Of a DNA stretch of 64,000 bases, positions 8,106-21,167 are shown piece after piece. Each line of letters starts with the position of its first letter. The first letter of the stretch is position 1. The translations under genes and the position numbers were made by a program. The notes under the pieces were generated by a model. The model did not search any database and was not told where the DNA came from. It was given only the letters and a program-made list of their open reading frames with translations. The DNA is from Agrococcus sp. Marseille-Q4369. Lineage in GTDB: Bacteria > Actinomycetota > Actinomycetes > Actinomycetales > Microbacteriaceae. The DNA lies in the NCBI RefSeq assembly GCF_018308945.1, contig NZ_CP070501.1:1302001-1366000 (forward strand), given 5' to 3'.

Positions 8106-9605
8106 ATGCGTCGCCTGGCCGCCATCGTCGCCACCGCGGCCGTGCTCGCGGTCGCGGGCTGCGCGTCCGCCCCGCCCGAGCGCCGCGACGCGGGCGTCGC
8201 GCTGTTCCAGTGGACGTGGGACGCGATCGCCGCCGAGTGCCCCGCGCTCGGCGAGGCCGGCGTCGCGTGGGTGCTGACCTCGCCGCCGCAGGAGCACGTC
8301 GACGGCGCGACAGCCGGGCTGCCCGGCGCGGATGGCACCGCCGGCCCTGCCGGCGCGGATGGCACCGCCGGCCCTGCCGGCGCGGATGGCACCGAGTGGT
8401 GGTGGAGCTACCAGCCCGTCTCGTACGAGGTCGAGTCGCGGCTCGGCACGCGCGACGAGTTCGCCGCCATGACCGCCGCGTGCGGCGAGGCGGGCGTCGA
8501 CGTCTACGCGGATGCGGTGATCAACCACATGGCGGGCGTCGAGTCGGGCTCGGGCTGGGCGGGCACCGCCTTCGAGCACTACGAGTACCCGGGCCTCTAC
8601 GGCCGCGCCGACTTCCACGACTGCAACCGCACGCTCGACGACGACATCGACGCCTACCGGGAGCCCTTCGTCATCCAGCACTGCGAGCTCGAGAACCTCG
8701 CCGACCTCGCGACCGAGTCGGTGCACGTGCGCGCCACGATCGTCGCCTACCTCGACGACCTGCTCTCGCTCGGCGTGACGGGCTTCCGCATCGACGCGGC
8801 CAAGCACATCGACCCCAGAGACGCCGCCGCGATCGTCGCCGCGCTGCCCGAGGGCACGCCCGTCATCAGCGAGGTCATCCGCGGCGCGGGCGAGCCGGTG
8901 ACGCCCGAGCAGTACACGGGCTTCTCGACCGTGTGGGAGTTCGGCTGGGCCGAGCGCGTCGGCGCCTTCGTGCGCGGCGGACAGGCGCGGGCCGTCGCCG
9001 ACCTCTCCCCCGCCGGCTACGGCCTGCTCGAGGAGGGCCAGCGCACCTTCGTCGCCAACCACGACACCGAGCGCAACAGCCAGACGCTCTCCTACCGCGA
9101 CGGCGGCGCGTTCGCCGCGGCGACCGCGGTCATGCTCGCGAGCGACTACGGTCCGCCGACGCTCTACTCCGGCTACGCCTTTACCGACCGCGACGCGGGT
9201 CCCGAGCTCGAGGCCGACGGCTCGGTGGCGGATGCGTCGTGCACGGCGGATGCACGGCCAGACCCCGAGGGCGGCTGGCAGGACGGCGAGTGGGTGTGCC
9301 AGCACCGGTGGCCCGGCACGCTCGAGCTCGTCTCCTGGCGCACGCGCGTCGTCGACGCGCCCGTGACCGAGCAGTCGTCGATCGGCTCGGTCTTCGTGTC
9401 GCTCCGCGGCGAGACGGCCGCGTTCGCGGTGCAGCTCGACGACGAGCCGACCTCGGTCGAGGTGCCCATCGACCTGCCTGACGGGACGTACTGCGACGTC
9501 GTCGTGCCCGACTGCGCATCCGTCGTCGAGGTCGCCGGCGGCGTCGCCGCGCTCGAGCTCGGCCCGTGGCAAGCGGTCGCGCTCGACCGCTCCACCCGCC
9601 CCTGA
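8106..9605 (+). CDS. Secreted lipoprotein alpha-amylase (GH13) with collagen-like insertion
   Basis: A 499-residue extracellular glycoside hydrolase cleaving alpha-1,4-glucans. An N-terminal signal peptide ends in a lipobox LAVAGC, so the mature protein should be lipid-anchored at Cys19. GH13 regions are intact: DAVINHM, GFRIDAAKH (nucleophile Asp), VISEVI (acid/base Glu), and VANHDTERN (third acid). The sequence follows Streptomyces-type amylases (QEH...WWWSYQPVSY, PGLYGRADFHDC, LGVTGF). The segment between QEHV and WWWSYQPVSY, a few residues in relatives, is expanded by about 30 residues (66-97) of Gly-X-Y repeats. The gene starts 18 nt after the acetyltransferase stop, so the two may be co-transcribed. 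A perfect hairpin follows the stop. Confidence 0.92.
   Translation: MRRLAAIVATAAVLAVAGCASAPPERRDAGVALFQWTWDAIAAECPALGEAGVAWVLTSPPQEHVDGATAGLPGADGTAGPAGADGTAGPAGADGTEWWWSYQPVSYEVESRLGTRDEFAAMTAACGEAGVDVYADAVINHMAGVESGSGWAGTAFEHYEYPGLYGRADFHDCNRTLDDDIDAYREPFVIQHCELENLADLATESVHVRATIVAYLDDLLSLGVTGFRIDAAKHIDPRDAAAIVAALPEGTPVISEVIRGAGEPVTPEQYTGFSTVWEFGWAERVGAFVRGGQARAVADLSPAGYGLLEEGQRTFVANHDTERNSQTLSYRDGGAFAAATAVMLASDYGPPTLYSGYAFTDRDAGPELEADGSVADASCTADARPDPEGGWQDGEWVCQHRWPGTLELVSWRTRVVDAPVTEQSSIGSVFVSLRGETAAFAVQLDDEPTSVEVPIDLPDGTYCDVVVPDCASVVEVAGGVAALELGPWQAVALDRSTRP
8325..8394 (+). repeat. 27-bp in-frame tandem repeat (2.6 copies) in the amylase gene
   Basis: The unit starts ggcgcggatggcacc and repeats without change at 8325, 8352 and 8379 (the last copy is partial). 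It encodes GADGTAGPA. Perfect identity of the copies suggests recent slippage-type expansion. Confidence 0.95.
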
Positions 9606-9609
9606 CCGC

Positions 9610-9666
9610 CGAACTTCCCCGAACCGCGGCTTTCCCCGGCGGGATCCCGCGGTTCGGGGAAGTTCG
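9610..9666. terminator. Long perfect hairpin between convergent amylase and ABC exporter genes
   Basis: CGAACTTCCCCGAACCGCGG (9610-9629) pairs exactly with 9647-9666 around a 17-nt loop. The stem is 20 bp with no mismatch and lies between two converging stop codons, so it can terminate both strands. There is no U-tract, as is usual in actinobacteria. Confidence 0.8.
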
Positions 9667-9681
9667 ACGGAGGCGTCGGGA

Positions 9682-11490
9682 CTAGACGAGCGACTCCCGC
9701 CACGCGCGGTGCAGCGACGCGAACTTGCCGCCCTGCTCGATGAGCTCGGCCGGCGAGCCGTCCTCGATGATCCGGCCGTGCTCCATCACGAGCACCCGGT
9801 CGGCGATCGCGACGGTCGAGAGCCGGTGCGCGATGATGATCGCCGTGCGGTCGGCGAGCAGGGTCGTGAGGCCCTCCTGCACGAGCCGCTCCGACGGGAT
9901 GTCGAGCGACGCCGTCGCCTCGTCGAGGATGAGCACGCGCGGGTCGGCGAGGAACGCGCGCGCGAACGACAGCAGCTGCCGCTGCCCCGCGCTCACGCGA
10001 CCGCCGCGCTTGTTGACGTCGGTCGCGTAGCCGTCGGGCAGCGCCTCGATGAAGCCGTGCGCGCCGACCGCGCGCGCGGCCGCCTCGATCTCCTCGTCGC
10101 TCGCACCGGGCTTGCCGAGCGCGATGTTGTCGGCGACGGTGCCCGAGAAGAGGTATGCCTCCTGCGTCACCATCACGACCGCGCGGCGCAGGTCGTCGTT
10201 CGCGAGCTCCCGCAGGTCGACGCCGTCGAGCTTCACCGATCCGTCGGTCGGGTCGTAGAAGCGCGAGACGAGCTTCGCGAGCGTCGACTTGCCCGCGCCG
10301 GTCGTGCCGACGAGCGCGATCGTCTGACCGGAGGGGATGTGCAGGTCGAAGTCGGGCAGCACGACCTTGCCGTTGCCGTACGCGAAGCGCACCGCGTCGA
10401 AGTCGATCTGGCCGCGCGAGGCCGGCAGCGCCTTCGGCTGCACCGGCTCCTTCACCGTCGGCTCCTCCTCGAGCACGCCCGAGATCTTCTCGAGCGCGGC
10501 CGAGGCCGACTGGTAGCCGTTGAAGAACATGCCGATGCCCTGGATGGGCTGGAAGAAGTTGCGCGCGTAGAGGGCGACGCCGAGCAGGGCGCCGATCTGC
10601 ATCGAGCCCTCGACGACCCGGAGGCCGCCGACGAGCACGAGCGTCGCGATCGTGACTGCGCCGATCATCATGATGCCCGGCTCGTAGATGCCGAAGATGT
10701 TGATCGTGCGGTAGTTCGCGTCGCGGTAGTCGTCGACGCGCTCGTCGAACTCGCGCTGGTTCGCGCCCTCCTTGCGGAACGCCTTCACGGCGCGGATGCC
10801 CGTCATGGTCTCGACGAAGTGCACGATCATGCGCGCGCTCGTCGTGCGGGTCTCGCGGAAGAGCACCGTCGAGCGCACCTGGAACCAGCGCGTGAGGATG
10901 ATCGCCGGGATGAGCGCGATGCCGATGATCGCGCCCGAGAGCGGGTCGAGCAGCGTCATGGCGCCGGCGGTGAAGCCCATGATGAGCACGCCGCGCACGA
11001 GCTCGTTGAGGCCCTGGTCGAGCAGGTCGCGGATCGACTCGAGGTCGCTCGTCTGCCGGGCGATGATGCGGCCCGACGTGTAGGACTCGTGGAACTCGAG
11101 GCTCAAGCGCTGCGCGTGCGCGAACAGGCGGCGGCGCAGCTCGTAGAGCACCGTCTGGCTGATGCGCGCGATGCCGACCGTGTAGAGGTACATGAGCACG
11201 CCGGCGGCGATCGCCGCGGCGATGTAGACGAGCGTCGCGACCCACAGCGGCATCCAGTCGCCCTGCCGCATGATCGCGGGCAGGCCGACGTCGATCCCGT
11301 AGGCGATGAGCAGCGGCCCCGCGATGTTCGCGGCGGCCGCGATCACGACGAACAGCAGCGTCACGACGACGCGGCCGACGTGCGGCTTCAGCAGCGAGCC
11401 GAGCAGGCGCCGCGAGCGCGCGCGGATGGCCTTCGACTCGGCCTTGGTGTAGTCGGTGCGGTCCTCGCCCTGCACGCCCTGCACGGTCAT
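9682..11490 (-). CDS. ABC exporter half-transporter, catalytically competent subunit
   Basis: A 602-residue type IV ABC exporter: six-helix membrane domain (about 40-330) then an ATPase domain with Walker [10 protein letters not shown] (near 393), signature VSAGQRQLL (near 500), Walker [13 protein letters not shown] with the catalytic Glu, and switch His in IIAHRLST. Likely pairs with the product of the upstream gene, whose ATGA overlap (4 bp) implies translational coupling. The pairing of one full and one degenerate site is characteristic of heterodimeric multidrug exporters such as BmrCD, LmrCD and TM287/288. The ATG at 11490 is chosen because of that overlap. The substrate is inferred to be a drug or lipid, not shown. 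Confidence 0.9.
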   Translation of the reverse strand: MTVQGVQGEDRTDYTKAESKAIRARSRRLLGSLLKPHVGRVVVTLLFVVIAAAANIAGPLLIAYGIDVGLPAIMRQGDWMPLWVATLVYIAAAIAAGVLMYLYTVGIARISQTVLYELRRRLFAHAQRLSLEFHESYTSGRIIARQTSDLESIRDLLDQGLNELVRGVLIMGFTAGAMTLLDPLSGAIIGIALIPAIILTRWFQVRSTVLFRETRTTSARMIVHFVETMTGIRAVKAFRKEGANQREFDERVDDYRDANYRTINIFGIYEPGIMMIGAVTIATLVLVGGLRVVEGSMQIGALLGVALYARNFFQPIQGIGMFFNGYQSASAALEKISGVLEEEPTVKEPVQPKALPASRGQIDFDAVRFAYGNGKVVLPDFDLHIPSGQTIALVGTTGAGKSTLAKLVSRFYDPTDGSVKLDGVDLRELANDDLRRAVVMVTQEAYLFSGTVADNIALGKPGASDEEIEAAARAVGAHGFIEALPDGYATDVNKRGGRVSAGQRQLLSFARAFLADPRVLILDEATASLDIPSERLVQEGLTTLLADRTAIIIAHRLSTVAIADRVLVMEHGRIIEDGSPAELIEQGGKFASLHRAWRESLV

Positions 11491-13361
11491 CGGGAGACCC
11501 CCTGGGAAGACTCGGCATCGAGCGCGTCGATGTCGATGACGTCCATCGCGCCGGTGACGGCGGCGATCGACTGGCGGTCGCGCTCGGCCTCCTCGAGGCT
11601 CGAGATCACGTAGCGGTAGTGCTCGCTGCGGGCGAGCAGCTCGGAGTGGGTGCCGACGTCGACGATCCGGCCGTCGCGCATGAGCGCGACGCGGTCGGCG
11701 AGCTGCACCGTGCTGGGGCGGTGGGCGACGATGAGCGCGGTCGTGCGCTCGAGCACGTGCCGCAGCGCATCCTCGACCTGCGCCTCGGTCTCGACGTCGA
11801 GCGCCGAGAGCGGGTCGTCGAGCACGAGCACCGCCGGGTCGGCCGCGACGGCGCGCGCGAGCGCGAGCCGCTGCCGCTGGCCGCCGGAGAGGGAGAGGCC
11901 CTCCTCGCCGATCTCGGTGTCGAGGCCCTTCGGCAGGTTGCGCGCGAAGTCGGCCTGCGCGATCGAGAGGGCGCGGTCGAGGGCTTCCTCCGACGCATCC
12001 GGGGCGCCCATGAGCACGTTGTCGCGCACGGACGCCGAGAAGAGCGTCGCGTCCTCGAACGCCATCGCGACGTGGGTGCGCAGCTCTTCGAGGGTGAGCT
12101 CGCGCACGTCGACGCCGTCGAGCAGCACTCGGCCGCCCGTGACGTCGTAGAGGCGGGTCGGCAGCGCCGTGAGCGTCGTCTTGCCCGAGCCCGTGATGCC
12201 GATGAGCGCCATCGTCTCGCCCGGCTCGATCACGAGGTCGGCGCCATCGACGAGGTCGCGCTCGTGCGGCTGCGCGTCCTGGTAGCGGAAGTGCACGCCC
12301 TCGAACACGAGCCGGCCCTTCGGCTCGCGGATGGTCTTCGGCTCGGCCGGGTCGACGATCGTGTTCTCGCTGTCGAGGATCTCGTGGAAGCGGCGGGATG
12401 CGTTCGACGCGTCGATGAGGAACGCGAACAGGAAGCCGATCGACTCGATGGGCCAGTTGAGCACCATCGCGACGGCGAAGAACGCGAAGAGCGTGCCGAC
12501 CGTGATCTGGCCGCTCGCCGCGAGCCAGACGCCGAGGAAGAGGCAGACGGCGTACGAGACGTACGGCACGATCGTCAGCCACATCCACAGGCTGCCGTCC
12601 ATGCGGGCCTTGTCGATCTCGGTCTCTCGCAGCCGCTTCGCCTGGTCGGTGAAGCCCTCGAGCGCGTGGCGGCCACGGCCGAACGCCTTGAGCACGCGGA
12701 TGCCGTGGATCGACTGCTCGACGGTCGTCGCAAGGTCGCCCGCCTGGTCCTGCGCGGAGCGCGAGATCGAGAAGTAGCGGCGCTCGAAGCGCAGCGCGAC
12801 GAGCACGATGGGCGCTGAGAGCGTGACGAAGACGCCGGCGAGCAGCGGGCTCCAGTAGAAGAGCACGCCGATGCCGACCACGAGCGTGATCGAGTTGACG
12901 ACGAGCAGCGGCGCGCCGAAGGCGGTGAAGCGGCGGATCATGCCGAGGTCCTGCACCGCGCGGCTGAGCAGCTGGCCCGACTGCCAGCGGTCGTGGAACG
13001 CGACCGGCAGCGCCTGCAGCTTCGCGTAGAGCGTGCGGCGCATCGACGCCTCGACCTTGGTCGAGGGCAGCGTCACGAGCAGCCGGCGCATGTAGACGAA
13101 GAACGCCTCACCGAGGCCGAGCGCGAGGATCGCGATGCCCACCGGCCACACGGCGGCCGCGTCGCCGGCGGCGAGCGGGCCGTCGACGAGCGCGCGCATC
13201 GCGATGGGCGTCGCGAGGCTCAGCAGCGCTGAGAGCAGCGCGGCGAACGTGCCCCACAGCAAGCGGGGCAGCACGGGCCGGAGGAACGGCACGAGCCGCG
13301 AGAGCGCTCGCAGGTGGCCGACGGGCTTGGTCTCGGTCTGGTCCGGAGACGTCGAGGACAT
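11487..13361 (-). CDS. ABC exporter half-transporter with degenerate ATPase site
   Basis: A 624-residue partner of the following gene: six predicted membrane helices (about 35-330) and an ATPase domain with Walker [11 protein letters not shown] (near 385), signature [14 protein letters not shown] (near 489) and H-loop IVAHRPST. Walker B reads [12 protein letters not shown]: the catalytic glutamate is Asp, the hallmark of the non-hydrolysing site in heterodimeric exporters. ATG 13361 has AGGA 8-10 nt upstream. The 5' leader (13362-13573) carries a small translated peptide and possible hairpins, suggesting attenuation. It ends in the ATGA overlap with its partner. Confidence 0.9.
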   Translation of the reverse strand: MSSTSPDQTETKPVGHLRALSRLVPFLRPVLPRLLWGTFAALLSALLSLATPIAMRALVDGPLAAGDAAAVWPVGIAILALGLGEAFFVYMRRLLVTLPSTKVEASMRRTLYAKLQALPVAFHDRWQSGQLLSRAVQDLGMIRRFTAFGAPLLVVNSITLVVGIGVLFYWSPLLAGVFVTLSAPIVLVALRFERRYFSISRSAQDQAGDLATTVEQSIHGIRVLKAFGRGRHALEGFTDQAKRLRETEIDKARMDGSLWMWLTIVPYVSYAVCLFLGVWLAASGQITVGTLFAFFAVAMVLNWPIESIGFLFAFLIDASNASRRFHEILDSENTIVDPAEPKTIREPKGRLVFEGVHFRYQDAQPHERDLVDGADLVIEPGETMALIGITGSGKTTLTALPTRLYDVTGGRVLLDGVDVRELTLEELRTHVAMAFEDATLFSASVRDNVLMGAPDASEEALDRALSIAQADFARNLPKGLDTEIGEEGLSLSGGQRQRLALARAVAADPAVLVLDDPLSALDVETEAQVEDALRHVLERTTALIVAHRPSTVQLADRVALMRDGRIVDVGTHSELLARSEHYRYVISSLEEAERDRQSIAAVTGAMDVIDIDALDAESSQGVSR

Positions 13362-13498
13362 GAGGGGATCCTTCGCGGTCGCAGGCTGGGTGGGCCTGCG
13401 ATGGTGTGACGCGACGATGGTCGCAGTGGTCGTGCGGCGTCAGCGGAGCGTGACGCGGGGCGAGCGGGCTCGCGGCGGGCGGGGGCCCTTCGGCCGTC
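13362..13498 (-). promoter_or_regulatory. Putative attenuator between leader peptide and exporter operon
   Basis: 137 nt separate the leader stop from the first exporter start. On the minus strand the leader 3' end is followed by GGCCgaaGGGCC and then by GCGTCA-N8-TGACGC (plus-strand 13439-13458), giving short stems that could exchange with the GC-rich leader-coding segment. This is the layout of ribosome-controlled attenuation, but no terminator with a U-tract is evident and the structure was judged by eye. Confidence 0.4.
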
Positions 13499-13573
13499 CT
13501 AGGCGGCGGGGCCCGCGGGGCGGACGCGGAGGGCGCGGGTGGCAGCGATCGCAGCGGTCGTCGTCGTGCTCAT
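13499..13573 (-). CDS. 24-residue leader peptide with Arg-Val-Arg motif upstream of ABC exporter
   Basis: An ATG with a perfect AGGAGG ribosome binding site (13579-13584, 5-nt spacing) opens a 24-codon frame ending TAG. The product starts MSTTTTAAIAAT and ends RALRVRPAGPAA. The Arg-Val-Arg at residues 16-18 fits the +X+ class of macrolide-dependent ribosome-arrest motif known from Erm leader peptides. The heterodimeric BmrCD exporter of Bacillus is known to be controlled by a leader peptide through attenuation, so a similar role is plausible for this operon. The strong ribosome site makes translation likely; the regulatory role is inference. No enzymatic function is expected. Confidence 0.6.
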   Translation of the reverse strand: MSTTTTAAIAATRALRVRPAGPAA

Positions 13574-13624
13574 GGCATCCTCCTGGCGTCGGCCGCACCC
13601 GGTCGGTGCAGACAGCCTTCGATC

Positions 13625-14242
13625 CTAAGCAGATGCCATGCGACGTGTCCAGCGCTGATCGGCGTTTCCCAATGACTCGGCGTCGCGCGATCCTCGATCG
13701 AGCGCCGCGAGCAGCCGATCGGCGTCGGCGGGCGTGCGGAGCAGCAGCACGGGCGGCGCCGCGGCGTCGGCGCGCCAGGCGCGCATCCGCTCGCGCTTCG
13801 AGCGCCTCGAGCGGAAGTGCCAGACGATGATCGAGTCGCGCGCGAGCACGAGCCGCAGCGTCTCGACGTTGCCGTTGCAGACGCGCTCGCGCGTGCGGAG
13901 GCGCCTCGCCGTGCGGCGCACGAGCCGGCCGAGCGACACGAGCCGCGGGTAGTCGAGGCCGACGATGACGTCGACGCGCTCAAGCGCCGCGCGGTTGTGG
14001 ATGCCGTAGACCGTGTCGGCGACGTACGCCTCCCGGTCGAGCACCGGGAGCACGCGCGCGTCGAGCTCGGCGCGCGGCGGCTGCACCCAGCCGGGATCCC
14101 AGCAGAGGTCGTCCATGAGCACGACCGGCAGGCCGAGCCGCTCGGCGAGGGCGGTCGCGAGCGTCGACCTGCCCGATCCCGTGACGCCGAAGCACAGCAC
14201 GCGGCGGGCGCGCCGGACGTCGTCGATCGTCCCCGCGCTCAT
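13625..14242 (-). CDS. P-loop NTPase, adenylate-kinase/topology-modulation-like
   Basis: A 205-residue cytoplasmic nucleotide-binding protein. Walker A is GVTGSGRST (about 19-27) in the strand-loop-helix VLCFGVTGSGRSTLATALAERLG, followed by VVLMDDLCWDPGWVQPP, a pattern of FlaR/topology-modulation-like kinases. An Arg-rich segment (RLVRRTARRLRTRERVCNGN) resembles the lid of these kinases. The phosphoryl acceptor is unknown. A TACCCT -10 box at 14250-14255 sits 7 nt before ATG 14242, so a leaderless mRNA and this start are favoured. It stands alone between the exporter leader and the purH terminator. Confidence 0.7.
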   Translation of the reverse strand: MSAGTIDDVRRARRVLCFGVTGSGRSTLATALAERLGLPVVLMDDLCWDPGWVQPPRAELDARVLPVLDREAYVADTVYGIHNRAALERVDVIVGLDYPRLVSLGRLVRRTARRLRTRERVCNGNVETLRLVLARDSIIVWHFRSRRSKRERMRAWRADAAAPPVLLLRTPADADRLLAALDRGSRDAESLGNADQRWTRRMASA

Positions 14243-14277
14243 GCGGGCGAGGGTAGCGCGAGTCCCGACTCGGCAGC

Positions 14278-14337
14278 GGGTGCAGCCCTGCCCGACAGGT
14301 GGCGGCATACCGCCACCTGTCGGACGGCAGTGCACCC
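14278..14337. repeat. 60-bp palindromic repeat, copy A, downstream of purH
   Basis: CCGACAGGTGGCGG (14292-14305) and CCGCCACCTGTCGG (14310-14323) form a perfect 14-bp stem with a CATA loop. The outer arms GGGTGCA and TGCACCC also pair. It starts 23 bp after the purH stop and probably terminates that operon. Related 60-bp elements occur at 47607 and 48674. Confidence 0.8.
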
Positions 14338-14359
14338 GGCGCCGCGCGTCGGCAGGCGC

Positions 14360-16086
<1,727 letters not shown>

Positions 16087-16090
<4 letters not shown>

Positions 16091-16716
16091 GTGGCTTCCT
16101 CCGGTGCGGTCTCTGGCCGGTCGAGCTTGTGCTCGAGGCCGTGGTCGGCGAGGTCGATCGAGCCGTCGGCGATGCCCTCGAGCACGCCCGCGAGCAGGTC
16201 GCGCTCGACGGCCTTGATGCGCTCGTGGAGTGTCGCCTCGGTGTCATCAGGCAGCACGGGCACGCGCTGCTGGGCGAGGATCGGACCGGTGTCGACGCCG
16301 CTGTCGACGATGATGACGCTCGCGCCCGTCTCGGTGACGCCCGCCGCGAGCGCGTCGCGCACGCCGTGCGCGCCGGGGAACTCGGGCAGGAACGCCGGGT
16401 GCGTGTTGAGCAGCGCCGGCGCGAAGCGCGAGACCGCCTGCGCCGAGAGCAGCCGCATGAAGCCCGAGAGCACGACGAGGTCGGGCTCGAACGCCTCGAC
16501 GCGCTCGGCGACGCGCTCGCTCCACGCCTCGCGCGGCGGCGCGAACGGCTCGACGAACGTCGGGATGCCGGCGGCGCGCGCGATCTCGACGCCGCCGCAC
16601 TCGCGGTCGGCGCCGACGGCGATCACCTCGACCGCGACGCGGCCGGAGCGGGCGCGATCGAGCAGGTCGGCGAAGTTGCTGCCGCTCCCGGAGACGAGGA
16701 CGACGACGCGGAGCAC
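16087..16716 (-). CDS. purN: Phosphoribosylglycinamide formyltransferase PurN
   Basis: Transfers formyl from 10-formyl-THF to GAR in purine synthesis. The 209-residue length is normal. Seen: SGSGSN at the phosphate site (9-14), [15 protein letters not shown] (104-118) with catalytic Asn104 and His106, and VDSGVDTGP with the catalytic Asp142. The GTG at 16716 follows GGAGG and a TAGGCT -10 box (16724-16729) that overlaps the stop of the upstream gene, so purN-purH may have its own promoter. A longer in-frame ATG start would add an unconserved tail inside the upstream gene. Confidence 0.96.
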
Positions 16717-16726
16717 GTCCTCCAGC

Positions 16727-18295
16727 CTACCGAGGGCGCTCGTCGTCGTCGGCAGACGGGATCGGATGCGCTCCGTCGCCCCCGCGCTGCGGCTCGGGGA
16801 GGTCATCGGTCGCCTCCGCGCCGCCGGCGGGCGCGTCGACGGGATCGACCGCTTGCGTCTGCACCTGATCCTCGATCGAGACCGCGACGACGGGGGACGA
16901 CTCCTGCGGCTCGGCGGTCGCCGGTTCGGCCGTCACCAGCGAGGCGGGCGCCGGTTCGGCGAGCGGCGCGACCGGCCGCGTCTCCTGCGCGTCGGCGTCC
17001 GCACCGCCCGCGGACGCATCCGCCGCATCACGGCCGGCGCGCAGGCCGAGCACCTCGCGGATCGTCGAGCCCTCCCCCTCGCGGGCGAGCGAGCCGACGC
17101 CGCGGCCGCCGACGACGAGGCCGATGAGCAGGCCGACGCCCACCTCGAGCGCGCCCCACGCGGCGACGAGCACCGCGTCGGGGCCCGCTTCGGCGAGCCG
17201 ACCCGGCCCGATCGAGCCGCTCGAGAGCATCGCGGCGAGGCCGAGCAGCGCTCCGGCGAGCACGCCGCCGCCGACGCCGGCGATCGCGAGCTCCCACCAG
17301 TGCACGGGGCCCGAGGGCTCGCCCGCGAGGATCGTCTGCCGCGCGAGCGCGCCGACCACGACCGCCGCGACGACCGGGAGCGCGACGACCGCGAGCATCC
17401 ACGGCGCCGCCTCGGGGTCGATCGCCGACAGCAGCGGCATCGCGGGGATCGGGCCGAGGTCGGTGCCGAGCGGCGAGACGTGCGAGCCGGTGCCGATCAT
17501 GAAGCCGGGGCCGATCGCCCACGCCGCGGCCCAGACGATCGCGACGGGTGCGAGCGCGAGCTGCAGCAGGAAGAGCACGAAGGCGCCGAGGTGCGTCACC
17601 TGCAGCGACTCCATCACGAGCAGCCCCTCGGCGAAGCGCGTGAAGAGGCCGACGCCGAGCACGAGCCCGCCGACGCCGAGCACCGCGACCGCCCCGCCCG
17701 CGCCGGTGCGGAGCGCGGCGCGGATCGGACGCATCCAGCGATCCTCGATCGTGAGCGCGCGCGATGCCGCGTCGAGCCAGTCGTGCCCGTGCACGCGCAC
17801 GATCGCGGCGGCCATGCCGACGAGCGCGACGAGCGCGGGCAGCGCGAAGGCCTGCGCGAGGTCGGGGGATGCGATGGGGTGCTGCGCGCTCACGGCGGCG
17901 AGCAGGCCGACGGTGCCGGTCGCGAGCGCGCCGCAGAGCGTCGCGATGCCCGCGTCGAGGATCGGCAGCTCGGCGAGCCGGCGACCGCTGCGCCAGTGCA
18001 GCCACAGCGTGATGAGGCCGATGCCCCACGCACCGAGCGTGATGGCGAAGGGCCGGCTCGCTGCCTCGATCCCGACCGCGATGACCGCGTCGCGGCCGAG
18101 CTGGAGCGAGAGGTCGACGCCGTGGCCGACGAGCCACGCGTCGGCCGCGATGCGCCACTGCACGAGCGGGTCGCCGGCGAAGCCCCCATCGACGCCCCAG
18201 ACGGCGAGCAGCACGAGCGCGCACAGCACGAGGCCCACCGCTGCGATGGCGGCGGACTCGACTGCCTGGCCGATCCCGGCCCACACGCGACGCAC
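16727..18295 (-). CDS. DUF6350 polytopic membrane protein
   Basis: About 522 residues with roughly 9-11 hydrophobic segments over residues 10-400 and a long acidic Ala/Pro/Glu-rich cytoplasmic tail (about 400-522). Proteins of this family sit upstream of purN in related actinobacteria; their role is not established, although they are sometimes annotated as PerM-like. The start is set at GTG 18295, 7 nt after a TAGGGT -10 box (18303-18308), making a leaderless mRNA; the GTG at 18304 lies inside that box. It is 10 bp from purN and likely in the same operon. Confidence 0.75.
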   Translation of the reverse strand: MRRVWAGIGQAVESAAIAAVGLVLCALVLLAVWGVDGGFAGDPLVQWRIAADAWLVGHGVDLSLQLGRDAVIAVGIEAASRPFAITLGAWGIGLITLWLHWRSGRRLAELPILDAGIATLCGALATGTVGLLAAVSAQHPIASPDLAQAFALPALVALVGMAAAIVRVHGHDWLDAASRALTIEDRWMRPIRAALRTGAGGAVAVLGVGGLVLGVGLFTRFAEGLLVMESLQVTHLGAFVLFLLQLALAPVAIVWAAAWAIGPGFMIGTGSHVSPLGTDLGPIPAMPLLSAIDPEAAPWMLAVVALPVVAAVVVGALARQTILAGEPSGPVHWWELAIAGVGGGVLAGALLGLAAMLSSGSIGPGRLAEAGPDAVLVAAWGALEVGVGLLIGLVVGGRGVGSLAREGEGSTIREVLGLRAGRDAADASAGGADADAQETRPVAPLAEPAPASLVTAEPATAEPQESSPVVAVSIEDQVQTQAVDPVDAPAGGAEATDDLPEPQRGGDGAHPIPSADDDERPR

Positions 18296-18365
18296 GGCTG
18301 GCACCCTACCGACGCATCCGCCCCGCGTCCTTCCGCCGCGCGGCGCTCGGGCAGGGTCGCGGTAG

Positions 18366-20663
<2,298 letters not shown>

Positions 20664-20676
20664 CGCGAGACCGACG

Positions 20677-20734
20677 GGGGCGGATGCGCCCGAGCGGGCC
20701 GGGCGTGCCGGCCCCGCTCGGGCGCATCCGCCCC
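20677..20734. terminator. Strong terminator after icd
   Basis: A 22-bp perfect stem begins at GGGGCGGATGCGCCCGAG (20677) and is mirrored ending at 20734, with a loop of about 10-14 nt. Lies between icd and the convergent small gene at 20766. Confidence 0.9.
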
Positions 20735-20765
20735 TCTCGCTCGCCCCCGTCCGGCCGGCCACGCC

Positions 20766-21125
20766 TCACCCGAGGTCGTCGTGCACGCCCGTGACCCACT
20801 CGATGTGGCGCTGCGCGCTGCGGGCGATCGCCTGCTTCGGCTGCATCGTGTCGCCGGCGAGCAGCGAGCCCTGCCCGCCGCTCCCCCGCTCCCACACGAT
20901 GACGGCGGCGCCCGGGAAGTGGCCGCCGAAGCGGATGAGCCGCACGCCCGGCAGCAGCTCGAGCTCGACGACGTCGATGTGCATGCCGTCGGCGAGCTGC
21001 TCCTCGACGCTCGTCCAGATCTGGCCGTGCAGCGGCACCCACTGCCGTTCGTCGGCGCAGATGCGGCAGGTCTCGGGCAGCGGCGCAGCGGTCTCGACGC
21101 CGCACGTCGCGCAGAGGATCGTCAT
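20766..21125 (-). CDS. Shortened metallo-beta-lactamase-fold relative with zinc-ribbon N-terminus
   Basis: A 119-residue protein that matches both ends of a family of about 240-260-residue MBL-fold hydrolases but lacks the middle. The N-terminus [27 protein letters not shown] is the Cys4 ribbon and lead-in, followed by [11 protein letters not shown]; it then jumps to the C-terminal [23 protein letters not shown] and [10 protein letters not shown], which carry the later metal-ligand His and Asp. The HxHxDH block and first beta-sheet are absent, so hydrolase activity is unlikely. It may be an internal-deletion remnant or a small zinc-binding protein. Start ATG 21125 follows GGGAG. Confidence 0.65.
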   Translation of the reverse strand: MTILCATCGVETAAPLPETCRICADERQWVPLHGQIWTSVEEQLADGMHIDVVELELLPGVRLIRFGGHFPGAAVIVWERGSGGQGSLLAGDTMQPKQAIARSAQRHIEWVTGVHDDLG

Positions 21126-21167
21126 GCTCCCACTGTGCACCGCGCTCGCGCCGAGCGCGAGGCCCCG

